DNA of 64,000 nucleotides from Megalonaias nervosa (taxonomy: Eukaryota > Mollusca > Bivalvia > Unionida > Unionidae): NCBI GenBank assembly GCA_016617855.1, contig JAECUM010013003.1, positions 32,147-96,146 of the forward strand, written 5' to 3'. The notes under the pieces are model-generated. The model did no database searches. It saw only the letters and a program-made list of their open reading frames with translations, and was not told the origin of the DNA. Shown piece by piece: positions 1 through 10,100 of the stretch. The position numbers and the translations under genes were made by a program. How positions within the stretch are numbered: position 1 is the stretch's first letter; each line of letters opens with the position of its first letter.

Positions 1-165
1 ACCGATGACACAATACACCACAGAGATTTGGCAGAAAAAGACGATTTGCGTTTTAGGCACACGTTGTCCACACCACACCCACAAGGGTTGCTTTTGTAGA
101 TCTTGCAGAGAGGAACTGGGGGAAGGAGTGGTCACTGCAGTAGCTGAGGCTGTGTTGAAGGGCAT
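1..165 (-). CDS. N-terminus of an unidentified Polinton A gene, cut by the window edge
   Basis: An open minus-strand frame starts with ATG just after the integrase stop and runs off the window. The visible part begins MPFNTASATAV and is rich in Ser, Thr, Pro and Ala, then more hydrophobic. In Polinton A the capsid and protease genes should follow here, because A2 has them to the left of its ATPase. It could be the next virion gene, but I do not recognise it. Confidence 0.4.
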   Translation of the reverse strand, partial: MPFNTASATAVTTPSPSSSLQDLQKQPLWVWCGQRVPKTQIVFFCQISVVYCVIG

Positions 166-170
166 GATGG

Positions 171-1280
171 TCACTTCTTTTTATAGTCGATGAGTTGCGA
201 AGCGTCGATCCAAGAGTCAAAACCGGGAGGATATCCTTTCCAACGTACTTTGACTTCTTTGACACGTTTCTTTCCTACTTTACGAGTTCTTCGATCGAGA
301 ATGCTTTCTATCTCGAACACGACGTCTTCTTATTTGGTCACACGTTGTAACTCGGGTAAGTAAAACGTTCCTTTTAACACTTCCCCGTTCATGTCTTCCA
401 ATTTATAGACGGGAGGATAACGGCCACGTACACGTTCGGTGACACGAAACAATTCGGTGGTCCAGTTGGGTAAGTAACCTTTGTCGAAAGTGCGTTTGGT
501 TTTGCCAATTCGTACCCAATCTTCTGATGCCAGCACTCCACCTTTCTTGGGGACAGGCACTGTCGGGGACGTACCAAACAGGCGCTCGAAGACGGTCACT
601 TCGTTGTCAGGAGTCACTTTTTGGGGGGCACGCCCAATGCTCCGATGGTAAGATTGGTTGTACGATTGGACGAGGTGTGGCAAGACGTCGATGTACTTGA
701 GAGTGTCTTGATGCGTAAAATATTTCCACATGCGTTCTTTCAAGGTGCGTTGAAAACGTTCCACGATGCTGGCTTTGGTTTCCGGATTCTCATTGGTGAA
801 AAAATGAATGTCACGTTTCTTCAATTCTTTTTGGAAAGCTTGGTTCAGAAATTCGGTGCCTTTGTCAGTTTGCCATCGAAGAGGGTGACGCCCACTTTGT
901 TTCAACAACAGTTGCAGGGCTCGCACTAACTCACTGCTCGATTTGGAAGTCAATGGTACGACCCAAGCAGATTTGGAAAAGACGTCGATGACACAAAACA
1001 AATATTTGTAGCCACGATTGTAGGTGGTCAAATGAGAGACATCGGCTAAATCGGCTTGCCATTGGTGATCGATACCCTCTACTTGGGTGCGACTTCTGGA
1101 AAATTTTAGTCGAATGGGTTTGTGTAAGGTGTACGTGGCTTGTTCTTGTAACCATCGTTGCACATGAGGTAAACGGATACTTTTCAGTCGAGTTTTGGCA
1201 GCACGATACAATTTCTGAACTCCTCCGTAACCTGTACGATGGGATGGATCGTAGTAAATGCTGGCTAACACCTTCTCCAT
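171..1280 (-). pseudogene. INT: Polinton A1 integrase (rve core plus chromodomain), one in-frame stop
   Basis: Retroviral-type integrase that would insert the element and create the 6-bp target duplication. The DDE core is visible: D in QADLADVSHL, D in TDKGTEF and E in KASIVERF. The first 316 codons are uninterrupted. An in-frame TAA then follows QRVTK, and the same frame continues into a chromodomain-like stretch (VVFEIESILDRR, VRWKGYPPGFDSW), as is usual for Polinton integrases. A point change therefore separates core from chromodomain, unless a shorter protein is made. Copy A2 has lost this gene. Confidence 0.92.
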
Positions 1281-1283
1281 GTT

Positions 1284-1919
1284 TTAATAAGTGATCCAAT
1301 CTTCACTGATGCTATTCTTGTCTTTCTGTGGTATTTTCTTGGTTTGTAATGCATTGCGTGTCCGACGAGCAACAGGTGTTGAGGAGGAGGACAGTGTTTG
1401 AACAGGGGTAATCAGTTCTTGTTTCACTTCTGTCTTGGCTTTCGTTTTTTTCATCTGAGGAAGAAGGAGTAGCCATCATCTTTTTAATAAACCAATTCTG
1501 GATGTAGGTGGTGTTGTTAACTTGCGTACTTTTTCAGGTGCAGTTTGAAACTCTTCTTCTTTTTTTGTCTTGATCACTGGGACTAGTGGTAGTTGACTTT
1601 CTGTCTTGACCATTGGAGATGGTAGTGGTGGTGATGGACTTTTCATCAAGGCCTTAAAAGCTTTCAGAGTGGTTTGAGCTGTTTCGTCTAAAGCTTTCTG
1701 GTGAAAGAGTTGCAGTAGTTGCAACAATTGACCGTACCGTTGCGATTTTTCCGTTTCTGACAAATCGCTGCGATCCATCAACGATTGCAATTCGTGTTGT
1801 AACTGGGACATCTCGGTCAGATGAGGATTGGGAGGTAAATGTGGGGTTCGTTGTTCTTGCCAACGATGGCATTCCATCCATCGTTTGTAAGGGACTAAAG
1901 CTAGTTTTCGTCCTTCCAT
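1284..1919 (-). pseudogene. Conserved Polinton protein (MEGRKLALVPYKRWME type), one in-frame stop
   Basis: A hydrophilic protein that starts MEGRKLALVPYKRWME, an opening I associate with a conserved Polinton/adintovirus protein of unknown function upstream of the integrase. It has a leucine-rich, probably helical middle (QLLQLLQLFHQKALDE) and a basic, proline-rich tail. An in-frame TGA after RIGLLKR splits it. The same frame continues for about 60 more codons and ends four bases before the integrase ATG. A GATAAAAG box lies about 50 bases upstream of the start. It may be a virion or assembly protein, but no enzymatic motif is visible. Confidence 0.65.
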
Positions 1920-1984
1920 CAGATTTCAAGGATCACGTCTGAGATCTTTTGACTCCAGTGTCCTCCTTTTATCTTCTTGGTCTT

Positions 1985-2398
1985 TTATCTTGGAATTAGG
2001 GCAGGTGTAATATGTCCCATTGCATTCAGTATAGGTTTCGCTACATTGGTAATAAGTCCTAACAGGGGTAAAAATCCTGCGCGTTGCATCAACATCTTTT
2101 TCTTTTGACGAATGGGTATTCTCTTTTGGACTATTTGGCGAAGAACGTGTCGATGTTTGGCGAAGCAGTTTTTCTGATGTTTACTCAAAGGTATTGTGCC
2201 TTTCAAGACGTTCAGACAACATTCGCTCACCGTATCGATGACATCTTTGGGGGCAGTTTGAATGAGTTGTCTTCGCATGGGTGGAGGAGCTTTGGACAGG
2301 ACAGACAACATGTCCCAATGTTTGACTAAACGAGGAGGCAGTACTTTCTCTTTCTTTGCTTTGGGAATAGAAGAAGGATGTCTTTTCTTGGGTGACAT
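1985..2398 (-). CDS. Basic Polinton virion-type protein (ECCLNVLKG family)
   Basis: A small, strongly basic protein of about 137 residues. Its features recur in a widespread Polinton/adintovirus gene: a helical region (MLSVLSKAPPPMRRQL), the signature ECCLNVLKGTIPLSKHQK, a lysine-rich stretch (RQKKKMLMQ) and a hydrophobic tail starting with GFLPLLG. I chose the ATG before SPKKRHPSS because a TATA-like GATAAAAG lies about 65 bases upstream. A longer frame exists but starts inside that promoter spacing. A role as DNA-binding core or minor capsid protein is inferred from the family. The frame is intact. Confidence 0.7.
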   Translation of the reverse strand: MSPKKRHPSSIPKAKKEKVLPPRLVKHWDMLSVLSKAPPPMRRQLIQTAPKDVIDTVSECCLNVLKGTIPLSKHQKNCFAKHRHVLRQIVQKRIPIRQKKKMLMQRAGFLPLLGLITNVAKPILNAMGHITPALIPR

Positions 2399-2483
2399 CT
2401 TTGTTTGTTGATTCCGGGACACACACCAAAAATACACTAACGTCGATGACTTATCACACGGTCTTTTATCCTTTTTGGGGGGA

Positions 2484-2681
2484 CTATCGCTTCGTCATAA
2501 AGGTGACAATGTGTTTTCCAAAATCGCCAAAGAATCCTCCTCTTTGACGACTCCTCTTTTTCTTTGGACGAGTGTGTCTTTTCTGGGGGTGAGGTCGATG
2601 TTTGGCTAAGCGTTTTCTCGCCTGACGAGACTGTCTTTTTCTTTTTCCTTTCTGGACAGGAGAACGACGATGAGGTGACAT
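2484..2681 (-). CDS. Small arginine/lysine-rich core-like protein, duplicate 1
   Basis: About 65 residues, mostly Arg, Lys, His and Ser, starting MSPHRRSP and containing KRLAKHRPHPQKRHTR and a GGFFGDFG tail. The composition and the glycine-phenylalanine end resemble adenovirus-like pX/mu core peptides that condense DNA; this is inference from composition. The neighbouring upstream gene is clearly the same protein (KRLAKHRRHPLKRHTR, GGFFGPF), so the pair arose by tandem duplication. A GATAAAAAG box about 50 bases upstream fits its own promoter. Confidence 0.65.
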   Translation of the reverse strand: MSPHRRSPVQKGKRKRQSRQARKRLAKHRPHPQKRHTRPKKKRSRQRGGFFGDFGKHIVTFMTKR

Positions 2682-2732
2682 CTTTTGGTGCACAAAAAAT
2701 GCACTGACATCCATGGCTCGACATGCGTCTTT

Positions 2733-2999
2733 TTATCTTATTTTTTTTTTTTGGAGCCTGTCCTTTACCCTTGTGACAAACTTATCGGCTATCTTATCGA
2801 ATTCAAGAAAAGGGCCAAAGAAACCTCCCTTTTGGTGGCTTCTCCTTTTCTTTCGACGAGTGTGTCTTTTCAGAGGGTGACGTCGATGTTTGGCTAAGCG
2901 TTTCTTAGGATAACGTGACTGCCTTTTTCGTTTTCGATTTCCTTTTTGGACCGAAGAAGAACGACGATGGTAACGGTGTACACTTCTTGGAGGGGACAT
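2733..2999 (-). CDS. Small arginine/lysine-rich core-like protein, duplicate 2
   Basis: An 88-residue basic protein starting MSPPRSVHRYHRR, with KRLAKHRRHPLKRHTR followed by GGFFGPFLEFDKIADKF. It is a diverged tandem copy of the next gene downstream and differs mainly by a longer C-terminus. A protamine-like or pX-like DNA-condensing role is inferred from its extreme basic charge. A TATAAAAAAG box lies about 55 bases upstream of the ATG. Confidence 0.65.
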   Translation of the reverse strand: MSPPRSVHRYHRRSSSVQKGNRKRKRQSRYPKKRLAKHRRHPLKRHTRRKKRRSHQKGGFFGPFLEFDKIADKFVTRVKDRLQKKKIR

Positions 3000-3056
3000 C
3001 TTTGGGCGTTTAGCAGCACAAAAAGACTGATCCGTATTGTTTTCCTCGGGTCTTTT

Positions 3057-3786
3057 TTATACTGGAATGCGTCGCCACTGATTCTCTTTACGTAGTATCA
3101 ACATGATGACAGGCAACACACGTCGTGGAGGAGTTCGCAACGGACTAAATCGGGAGAGTTCTTGCTTGGACAAATCCAGTAAACTCTGTAACACACCCGT
3201 TCTCTCTTGGACTTTGAATTTGGGGGCAGGTACTGTATGAGCAGCGGCCACAGCCGCTAAAGAGGAAGAGGGTGTCACAGCTGGAGGAGACGTTTTTGGA
3301 GACACTCTCTTGCGAGTAGAAGCTGTTTTCTGTGGTTTCTTTTTCTTTTTCTGAGGCTGTGACCTGGTCTTGACACCGTTGCTCTTTTTCTTTTTCTTCT
3401 GGGTACGTTTGGGCGTGGCTTTTTTCTTGGGGACGACTTTGGGAGCATTAGGATCCCATTTTAAGAGGGAACGAATGATGACACCTCCTAGAGAACCGCT
3501 TCCTCCAGGTTTCAAAATGATTTGCTTTTTGGTTTGAGTGTCAATGCGAGGATCGGCTAGTTGCGTCAAGGCGCCCTTGTTTCTCTCCAAAAAAAAAACG
3601 TTTGGTTTGATGTGGAATCTGAATGATGCCTTGCAGTAATTGACGTGCTGTCACCGTAAACTATCGTAAGACTTCTTTGAGACTAGCTTCTAAGACACGA
3701 GCACGTATTTGTGGATTTTTTTCGCGACTGATACCGTACAAGGCACGAATCAATTTAATGGGAAGATGAGACTGAAGTGACGTCAT
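3057..3786 (-). pseudogene. Basic virion-type protein, broken by a stop and a frameshift
   Basis: The first part starts MTSLQSHLPIKLIRALYG and meets an in-frame TAG after about 42 codons. The frame then shifts at an A-run near 3590 and continues as a long Lys-rich protein with PKKKATPKRTQKKKKK and similar blocks. A glycine-rich segment (KPGGSGSLGG) lies between. A TATAAAAACC box about 40 bases before the ATG supports this start. Position just after the ATPase and the charge pattern suggest a core or minor capsid protein, but I recognise no named family. Confidence 0.6.
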
Positions 3787-3821
3787 GTTGACGATGTGTG
3801 AGACAGAGTCAAAGTGACCGA

Positions 3822-3832
3822 GGTTTTTATAG
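3822..3832 (-). promoter_or_regulatory. TATA box (CTATAAAAACC) for the basic protein gene
   Basis: This TATA-type motif on the minus strand lies 36-46 bases before the ATG. It also overlaps the 3' end of the ATPase gene, so the next promoter is packed into the preceding gene. Confidence 0.6.
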
Positions 3833-3852
3833 ATTTTTTTTGGTGATTGTGA

Positions 3853-4579
3853 TTAAGTCGACGAAGGAGACGTGTACACGACAGGCCCTCCGTCTTGGCA
3901 CCAGTGGTGAAACAGATGGGTACGAAATCGCAAATAATCGGGAGTGGTGGGTTTTAAATCCACGAGTAAATAAGCATGTGGTTTTTGAGTGGCATCGTCG
4001 TACGCATTTGTCAGCCAAGGCGTCCCTAAATGTTTGGCTAAAACTTGTACTTGCGATTTATCTCTAGGGCTTTTAAACAACACCACGTAATGAGCATTGA
4101 GACTGATGGTACGATGGGCTTTACTTTGTTGAAACAAATTTTGGGTGATGTAAATGACACTGGCATTACGATGATGCCCTTTGCGTGTAAACCAGAGTTT
4201 AATTTCTTCTTCGTCTTCTCCTAACATGTCAAAAATAACCAAATGAGTTTGACTAGGATCAAACACCGTCCCGTCGTCCTCGCCAGGAATGCCTTCCACA
4301 AAGACGATGAAATCGCCTTGACTTTCTCGCAGAAGGCTGTACGCTGATTGCCACTCTTTTGTAACACCACAAGATGCGTTGAGGTGGACGATCGATCAAA
4401 TGATGTTAATGTTCGATCAAACGTTTGACAAATTCGGTTTTGCCGGAACCTCTCGGTCCGGCAATGAGCATGTTAAAGGGATGGCGAAGATACAAGGCCT
4501 CCCAACTAGTCCGATTTACGTGTTCGTCAATGACTTTGACAGTGGAGGAAGAGGGAGCAGAGACAGTAGAGGTAGCCAT
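3853..4579 (-). pseudogene. ATP: Polinton A1 packaging ATPase (FtsK/HerA, A32-like), frameshifted
   Basis: Genome-packaging ATPase. Walker A is visible as AGPRGSGKTEF and Walker B as HLVIFDMLGEDEEE, followed by ASVIYITQNLF, a typical sensor segment. Compared with A2, one extra T near 4347 shifts the frame, and one Asp codon of Walker B (DD in A2) is missing. The start MATSTVSAPSSS lies 52 bases below a TATA box. The C-terminal half (LFKSPRDKSQVQVLAKHLG) is open to the stop. The protein would act in the nucleus or virion factory to drive DNA into capsids. Confidence 0.88.
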
Positions 4580-4630
4580 AGTAGTAGTGAAAGGAATGTC
4601 ACTTTTGACACGAAGACAGACAAGACAAGA

Positions 4631-4640
4631 GTTTTTATAC
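4631..4640 (-). promoter_or_regulatory. TATA box (GTATAAAAAC) of the ATPase gene
   Basis: A perfect TATA-type motif on the minus strand, 52 bases from the ATPase ATG. The identical motif sits at the same spacing in A2 (42770-42779). Confidence 0.65.
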
Positions 4641-4656
4641 TTTTTTCAGGACATCT

Positions 4657-5025
4657 TTAAAAGTGAACAACACGAAAGACAAAAATACATAAAAGCCAAA
4701 TGGCTAAGTACATGAATAAAAGAAACATCAAAACGATCATAGTGGAATATAAACAAGTCTCTGTACAACATTTGTGATGATCAAGAGGTGAAATCGTAGG
4801 GGTAGTGTGTAATGTTCTGAGAGTCTCTACACTCCTTGGCACAATCACACAAGAGTCCTCCCGGAATGGCCTTTCAGAGATGTCGATCACGGTCCTGTCC
4901 TGAAGAGAGTGGTTTTCCTCGGTCACGACTTCTTCTTCTTCTTCTGGCACTGTCACTAACACTGGTTTAAAAGTTACTTTTTTCACGGAACGTTTTAATT
5001 TTTTAGGATTACAAATCTTTTGCAT
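4657..5025 (-). CDS. Probable tail-anchored membrane protein (gene c, copy A1)
   Basis: A protein of about 122 residues if started at the ATG before QKICNPKK. It has a basic N-terminus, a short acidic run (PEEEEEVV), a Cys-containing stretch and one very hydrophobic C-terminal segment (MIVLMFLLFMYLAIWLL), which predicts a single membrane anchor. Its ATG overlaps the last codons of gene b in another frame. The A2 copy is the same except for a much longer Glu run. Function is unknown; nearby BIR genes hint at a host-interaction cassette, but that is inference. Confidence 0.6.
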   Translation of the reverse strand: MQKICNPKKLKRSVKKVTFKPVLVTVPEEEEEVVTEENHSLQDRTVIDISERPFREDSCVIVPRSVETLRTLHTTPTISPLDHHKCCTETCLYSTMIVLMFLLFMYLAIWLLCIFVFRVVHF

Positions 5026-5254
5026 AGTGTACCACTTCTTTTGTCCATGTCTCAATCCCCCAACTTTTCCAGTCACGTACATCTTTCTAGTGAGGGTGTA
5101 AGTCACAAGCTACACACACGTCGTCGTACACATCTTCAGTGCCTAAAAGTTGACGAATCTTGTTTTTCCGTAGAGGCTGAGAAGTATCAAGATGAAAGCG
5201 CAAAGCTTTGAGCAGAATGAGTCTCTCGTGTATATTCAAAGGGACTACTTTCAT
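5009..5254 (-). pseudogene. Small accessory gene b (copy A1), stop before the C-terminus
   Basis: Starts MKVVPLNIHERLILLKAL with an ATG that overlaps the TGA of gene a (ATGA). It contains a helical N-terminus and a short Cys motif (CVACDLHP). A TAG replaces a Trp codon present in A2 just after LHPH, removing the last part (KDVRDWKSWG). I do not recognise the family. Conservation of both overlapping frames between A1 and A2 supports a real gene. Confidence 0.5.
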
Positions 5255-5475
5255 GTTTTTTGGAGCGGTATGTAATGTTCGTAGAGAGTCCACAAGGAAT
5301 CGGCTGGTAAACGAAATCCCAGAAAGCAAGTCACTAAGACACACAGTACACGTCGACCCCAATTCAATGGACACAGTTCTCGTAATAGGTGTTGGTAATC
5401 CTCTACCGTTTCAATAGTGTCATTGATTTCCTTCCACGGAATCTGTTGTATCACGAATGATAAAGGTCGTGGCAT
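5251..5475 (-). CDS. Small accessory gene a (copy A1) with an NWGR motif
   Basis: A 74-residue frame starting MPRPLSFVIQQIPWKEIND and containing LRELCPLNWGRRVLCVL followed by a hydrophobic helix. NWGR plus a hydrophobic helix recalls the BH1 region of Bcl-2 proteins, but the protein is too short for a full Bcl-2 fold and this is only a suggestion. A TATAAAAAC box is 9 bases before the ATG, so transcripts from it may start inside the gene. The stop overlaps the start of gene b. Confidence 0.45.
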   Translation of the reverse strand: MPRPLSFVIQQIPWKEINDTIETVEDYQHLLRELCPLNWGRRVLCVLVTCFLGFRLPADSLWTLYEHYIPLQKT

Positions 5476-5508
5476 GGTAGTCCGTTTTTATACCTCTTTT
5501 CTCTTACC

Positions 5509-5923
5509 TCAATCACTTCTCCTAGAGCGAAAGTAATGAACGTAGTGAGTAATTTCTGACCACTGCCATTCCAGGAAACGGTCAAGAATGTCAATAAAAT
5601 CTTCAAATGTAAATGGTCTAAAGCGAAATAGTAGAACGAACGCACCCTTGATCCAGTAGAACGAACGCACCCTTGATCCAGAGAAATCGAACTTGTTTGT
5701 TGACTTTGGTCAATTTCCTCTTGTGAATTTCTCGACACAAAAGTTCTACAGTCACAAATTGAGATTTGGCTCTGGCAAGTCCCTGCCAAATGTCCTTGTA
5801 GATCTTCTCTTGCATTTCGTTTCGTAATGTTTGAAGATTATTTTTTATATGGGGTTTAAATTCTTGTCTAGGGGTTGTCCAACGTTTGACTCCTGACCAA
5901 TCAGCTGATTTCTTACACGACAT
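5509..5923 (-). pseudogene. Accessory gene (MSCKK..., copy A1), disrupted by a tandem duplication
   Basis: Starts MSCKKSADWSGVK and contains LRNEMQEKIYKDIWQGLARA; A2 has LPNELQEKIYKDIW here. LPxELxxKI could be the beginning of an F-box-like helix, but the rest is not convincing. Compared with A2, a unit of about 25 bases (core TAGAACGAACGCACCC) is duplicated in tandem near 5630-5680, which destroys the frame. Function unknown. Confidence 0.5.
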
Positions 5924-5935
5924 GGTATGCCCACT

Positions 5936-6568
5936 TCAATGACGAAGTCCCACTAAAGGTAGGTAGTGACAATCTGGAGACCATCGAGCATGTTCCAGGT
6001 AAGCGCAATCTTTCTTCTCCCACTCGTGAAGTGACACACCACAACTGAAGCACTAGACTTTATCCTCTTCGCCCAAGTAGATAAATCCAGCACTAGCTAA
6101 TTCTTCGGGGGTAGGTCCTCCCAGATCTTTTGGCCATTTTCCTCGAAAGGTTTGGAATCGACTTTCATAGTCACAGTATTCAGGCAAACGCACAGGGAAC
6201 GAATATTCGTCTTTCACAGGTTCATTTCGATGAGGGTACGGTGAAATATGCAGGAGTCTGCTCAGTTTTACATGGCATCCGTAGGATGGTAGTCGCATGG
6301 TTTCATTAGGATGACATCCACCATGAAAACCAGTAAAGTGAAAAGGTGTACGATAACGAGTGGCATCGCTTTCGCATCCATCAGGTTTGACACGCACAGC
6401 ATCACTTTCCATGGTAGGTATGGTAGTAGTAGTAGTTATAGCAAAGTTCCCATGATGATGTGGTACTGAATCGTTAAGGTCATAGCGTTCGGCATCCCTG
6501 CCATCGCAAGGCACAGCACTGTACTCGAGTTTACTCTTGCTGGATACTTGCTGTTTGTAAGGATGCAT
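5936..6568 (-). pseudogene. IAP-like BIR-domain gene 1 (copy A1), in-frame stop inside the BIR
   Basis: A long N-terminal region, then a BIR (baculovirus IAP repeat) domain: YSFPVRLPEYCDYESRFQTF, LASAGFIYLGEEDKV, then CFSCG and EHARWSPDCHYL with the C-x2-C, H, C zinc ligands. A TAG sits just before CFSCG where A2 has Arg, so zinc binding is lost unless read through. BIR proteins bind caspases or pro-death ligands. A TATA box is about 55 bases before the ATG. No RING is seen. Confidence 0.85.
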
Positions 6569-6600
6569 TTTTCTCGCTTAGCGTTTGTAGTGACAATGAA

Positions 6601-7107
6601 CTATCTGTCTTGGGCGTTGTCCCTTTTTATACTAGTCGCAATGAAGTCTCGAGTTTGTACAACGTTCTTTTTTTTATGACCAGCTTTGGAAGTCTTCCTT
6701 TCTTTCTTCTTAGACATCGGTACTAACTTCTCTAAGGTACCGGCATACCTGAACCGTAGTGTGATGGGTGGAAATGCCATAGAAAGGTAAGGACAATGCG
6801 GAGACCATTGAGTATGTTCCAGAATAGCTGAATCTTTATAGATACATCGATCCATATGCAACTTCAGACCACAACTGAAACACTGTACTTCGCATCCCAA
6901 TCCAGTCTCAGGTCCCAGGTAGACAAACCCTGTTCTAGCTAAAACATTCGCAGTAGGTAATCCATCTCTATCCGTGGGTCATTTTTGAAACGTTTCCAGT
7001 CGACTGGCACAACTGCAATAGTCAGGCAAGAAAACAGGAAAATGATATGGTTTGAACTTGGAGTTCTCTGTGGGTTTCTCACTCGATTCTTGCTGTGTCG
7101 AAGTCAT
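6601..7107 (-). pseudogene. IAP-like BIR-domain gene 2 (copy A1), Trp-to-stop change
   Basis: A second BIR protein directly upstream of BIR gene 1. Visible parts are FPVFLPDYCSCASRLETFQK, LARTGFVYLGPETG, CFSCG and LEHTQWSPHCPYL with the zinc-binding C-x2-C-H-C set. A TGA replaces the Trp of the TFQKW segment found intact in A2. The start ATG overlaps the polymerase TGA (ATGA), and a TATA-type box lies inside the end of the polymerase gene. The C-terminus is Lys-rich. The likely role is blocking host apoptosis. Confidence 0.85.
6623..6632 (-). promoter_or_regulatory. TATA box (GTATAAAAAG) of BIR gene 1
   Basis: A minus-strand TATA motif about 55 bases before the BIR gene 1 ATG, lying just beyond the end of BIR gene 2. 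The same arrangement is present in A2 at 44773-44782. Confidence 0.6.
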
Positions 7108-10100
7108 CCTTCTTGTTGGTGACTATCGTCTTGGAACCATTTTTTTTATACCAGCGTGTCCGTACGGTAAAGTGAAGTGATTGGGAAGTCGTACTCGCTT
7201 CTGGTACACGATTTGATAGACTTTTTCCAAGGGCCGGCTAACGATTTGGTGTGTGGGTAAACGTACAATCTTGTGCGGTTCGTGGGTGGTCACTTTAAAA
7301 TTTCCATCCTCTCCAGACTGCAAGGCTTCTTTCAAGACGCCAAAGTTTACCAGTCAACTGGTGCGATAATTGAGAGTCCATCCTTTCACTTTGCACTCCG
7401 TGTACACTTCTCCTTGAGGGTCACGTATTCGTAGCCGTAATTTTTGGGACCGCCACTTGCAAAACTTAGAATCTTGTCGTCGGGATGCTCGTCCGTCCAG
7501 GCTCCTAAACGGTCTCCTTCGATGACAGGGTGAGGTTGACCCAGGCGATCGATATAGATGCAACTGTCCGTGTCAAAATACAGCACTTCATCTCCTAATA
7601 GTTCTAAAGCTTCGTACAGTTTTAAGCGAGCATGGGCTGTCACGTAAGCCGCAATGATGACATTTCCAAATTCGTCGGCTTCTACAAAGTCCAGTTCTTC
7701 TTCGTAATTGACTAAGATCAAGTCCTCACGAACGACGTCCACGTGTTACACGTATTTTGGTTTAGTCGTGAATCATCTGGAAATAGCGGGAAGGTTCTGT
7801 CAAATACTCCGTCTTGGGTAAACACGGTCGTCGTGCCATTTTGCCCCACAAACAATTCAACATCACTTTGGCAAACGATCGCCTTCCTTCGTTTTTCTCG
7901 ACGTGGTCTAAAGTGATGCCTTCCTGCTCCCAGTATTTGTCTTTGAATTTTTTTTGGTCTTCGGGAGTGTGACAGCAGGAAGGATAGCCGCTAGCTTCTT
8001 GTTTCAGTTTCAAAAAGGCATTCACGTAGTCTGCAAAAATGCCTTTCTGAGTCTCGTCGCCCTTGTGGTATTTGTCTGTCTTGGGAAAGTGGTAAATTTC
8101 GTACACTTCTAACAATTGGTATCCCAGGTCCAGAGCTTTACACAATTCCACGCTAACCCACGTTCCCGTCAAGGCGCGTTCTTCCTGAGTGTGGTGACAA
8201 GGTTGGTCTTGGTTGCACGTTTCGGCACAAGTACGGCACAAGGGAAACATCAGTTTTCCTTGGCAATGATGAGGTAAAACGGGATGATACAAGTACGTGG
8301 GAGGCAAAACTTTACACTTGATCAATCCTTCGTATTGTCGAATATTGTCCACGTCAATATGTTCCGTCAGCAATTGTCGGTGCCCTGCGGGAAAGTGGCA
8401 ATATTTGCACACGTACGGATACAGAGAACACACGTCCAAGTATTTGATTTCCTCTCCTTTCTCCTCGTCGGCTTGGTATAGGAAACAGGTGGCATTCGTC
8501 CGTCCTCCGTACAAACTGTCCCTTGGGTTCAGTGGGTCCACCAGCATGCAGCTTTCCACGATACGCTTAAACTGGGGATCGGTTTTCAATCGCTGATCGT
8601 ACTCGTGTTCCCAAATTTCTACCACTTGGTATCCTTGCTCTTCTAACTTCAATCGTCGCTGACAAGTGGCCTGGTATAAGTCTTCCATGGTTCGTTGTAA
8701 AAACTGATTTTTAGTGTTACGTTGAGGGTAGCAGATCGGACATCCGTGAAATAAGCACCCGTTAAACTCGTACACGATCTTGGGGTTTTCTAAGTCCCAG
8801 CCATGTACTGAATACCTTCCGATGGCTTTTTCGCCTCCTCCGTTGCGAGCATGTTGGATCACTTTGTCTTCCTTGTCACACAAGTAATGTAGCCAGCGTA
8901 GGGCTTTGACCGAGTATTGACGTTTGACAAAATTGGTTGTTTGAGGACTGATGACAGCTAAGGTGTTTTCGGGCATAAATCGTTGGCGATACACTAAGGA
9001 ACACTCTTTGGCAATGGTGCAGGCTTCTTTCAAAGGATCGATCCCTCCGTGCTCCATGAACAGTTCTCGAAATTTTCCACAGCAACGCCGTAAAATGTCC
9101 ACGTCGGAACGACAATATTTTAACATTTCTTCCTGAAAGTCGAAAGGGTCCGAGGTGTGAGTCTGGTACCAAGCGTAGAAAGCTTCTCGTTGTTCGGTAC
9201 GCATGTTGTCGGGGTCGTACTAGTGAGCCTCAGGCAAATGGGGTAGAACGGTGTGTTGATTGGCTTCGGTATTGAAAAAGTGCGGAGAATAGCCTTTAGC
9301 CATTTCTGTCATTCCAAACGTTTTAGGCATGCGACTCAAATGCATGGCCAAGTAACTCATCGAATCTTCAAACTGCACTTGAGCCACTTGCATGGAAATG
9401 ATTTTGGCTCCGTTCAAGTCACTTTCGGACGTTCGGTACTTTGTTCCGTACAGTATCTCAACAGAAACTGTCCATCGTATCCCGAGAAATTGTGAGCCAT
9501 CACCGTGGCATAGCGATGACAATCTCTGTAACGTTCGATGTCTTCTTGGCTCCATGTTTCGTTGATAGGGTTTAAGATCCATTGGTCGGAAAAGATGAAA
9601 TGGCCTTTCTTCGGGTCATTATCTTCTTCTTCATATTTGGATTGGTATTTTTGAATGTAGAATTGGTGTTCCAAGTCCACGGTTTGGTGAGAAATGTGAC
9701 ATCGTTTCTTTCCTGAACAGACGTGAGTCTTGGCACTATTGGTACATATGCATTGTCCACAAGTATAGCACAATCTCAGGAGTTGGGAAGCACATTTCCG
9801 CTGTGAACCTTGCTTCTTTAGATGTTGTTGGTAACAGAAAGGGCTGACAAACGTGCGCTGACAAGCAGAGCAATGCACTCGTTCTTGTCCTTTGTCCAGA
9901 CAAGGCTTAGAGGCTAAACATCCTGAGCATTTCGATCCGAATGCTTGTGTTGCTCTCGATTGTTATAGCCATAGTCACATTTCTCACAGTAATAACTGAA
10001 TGACAGGAATGCAGTGATACTGGTAATGGCATCAAAATGTTCATCGTGATGATAGACGTGAATGTATTTTCCGTCTTTGAAATCTTTGCCTCGAAATAAC

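Noticed and set aside
8284..9495. Plus-strand frames of 60-100 codons within the A1 polymerase
   Set aside because: Antisense shadows of POLB with no motif; the minus strand shows palm and exonuclease motifs.
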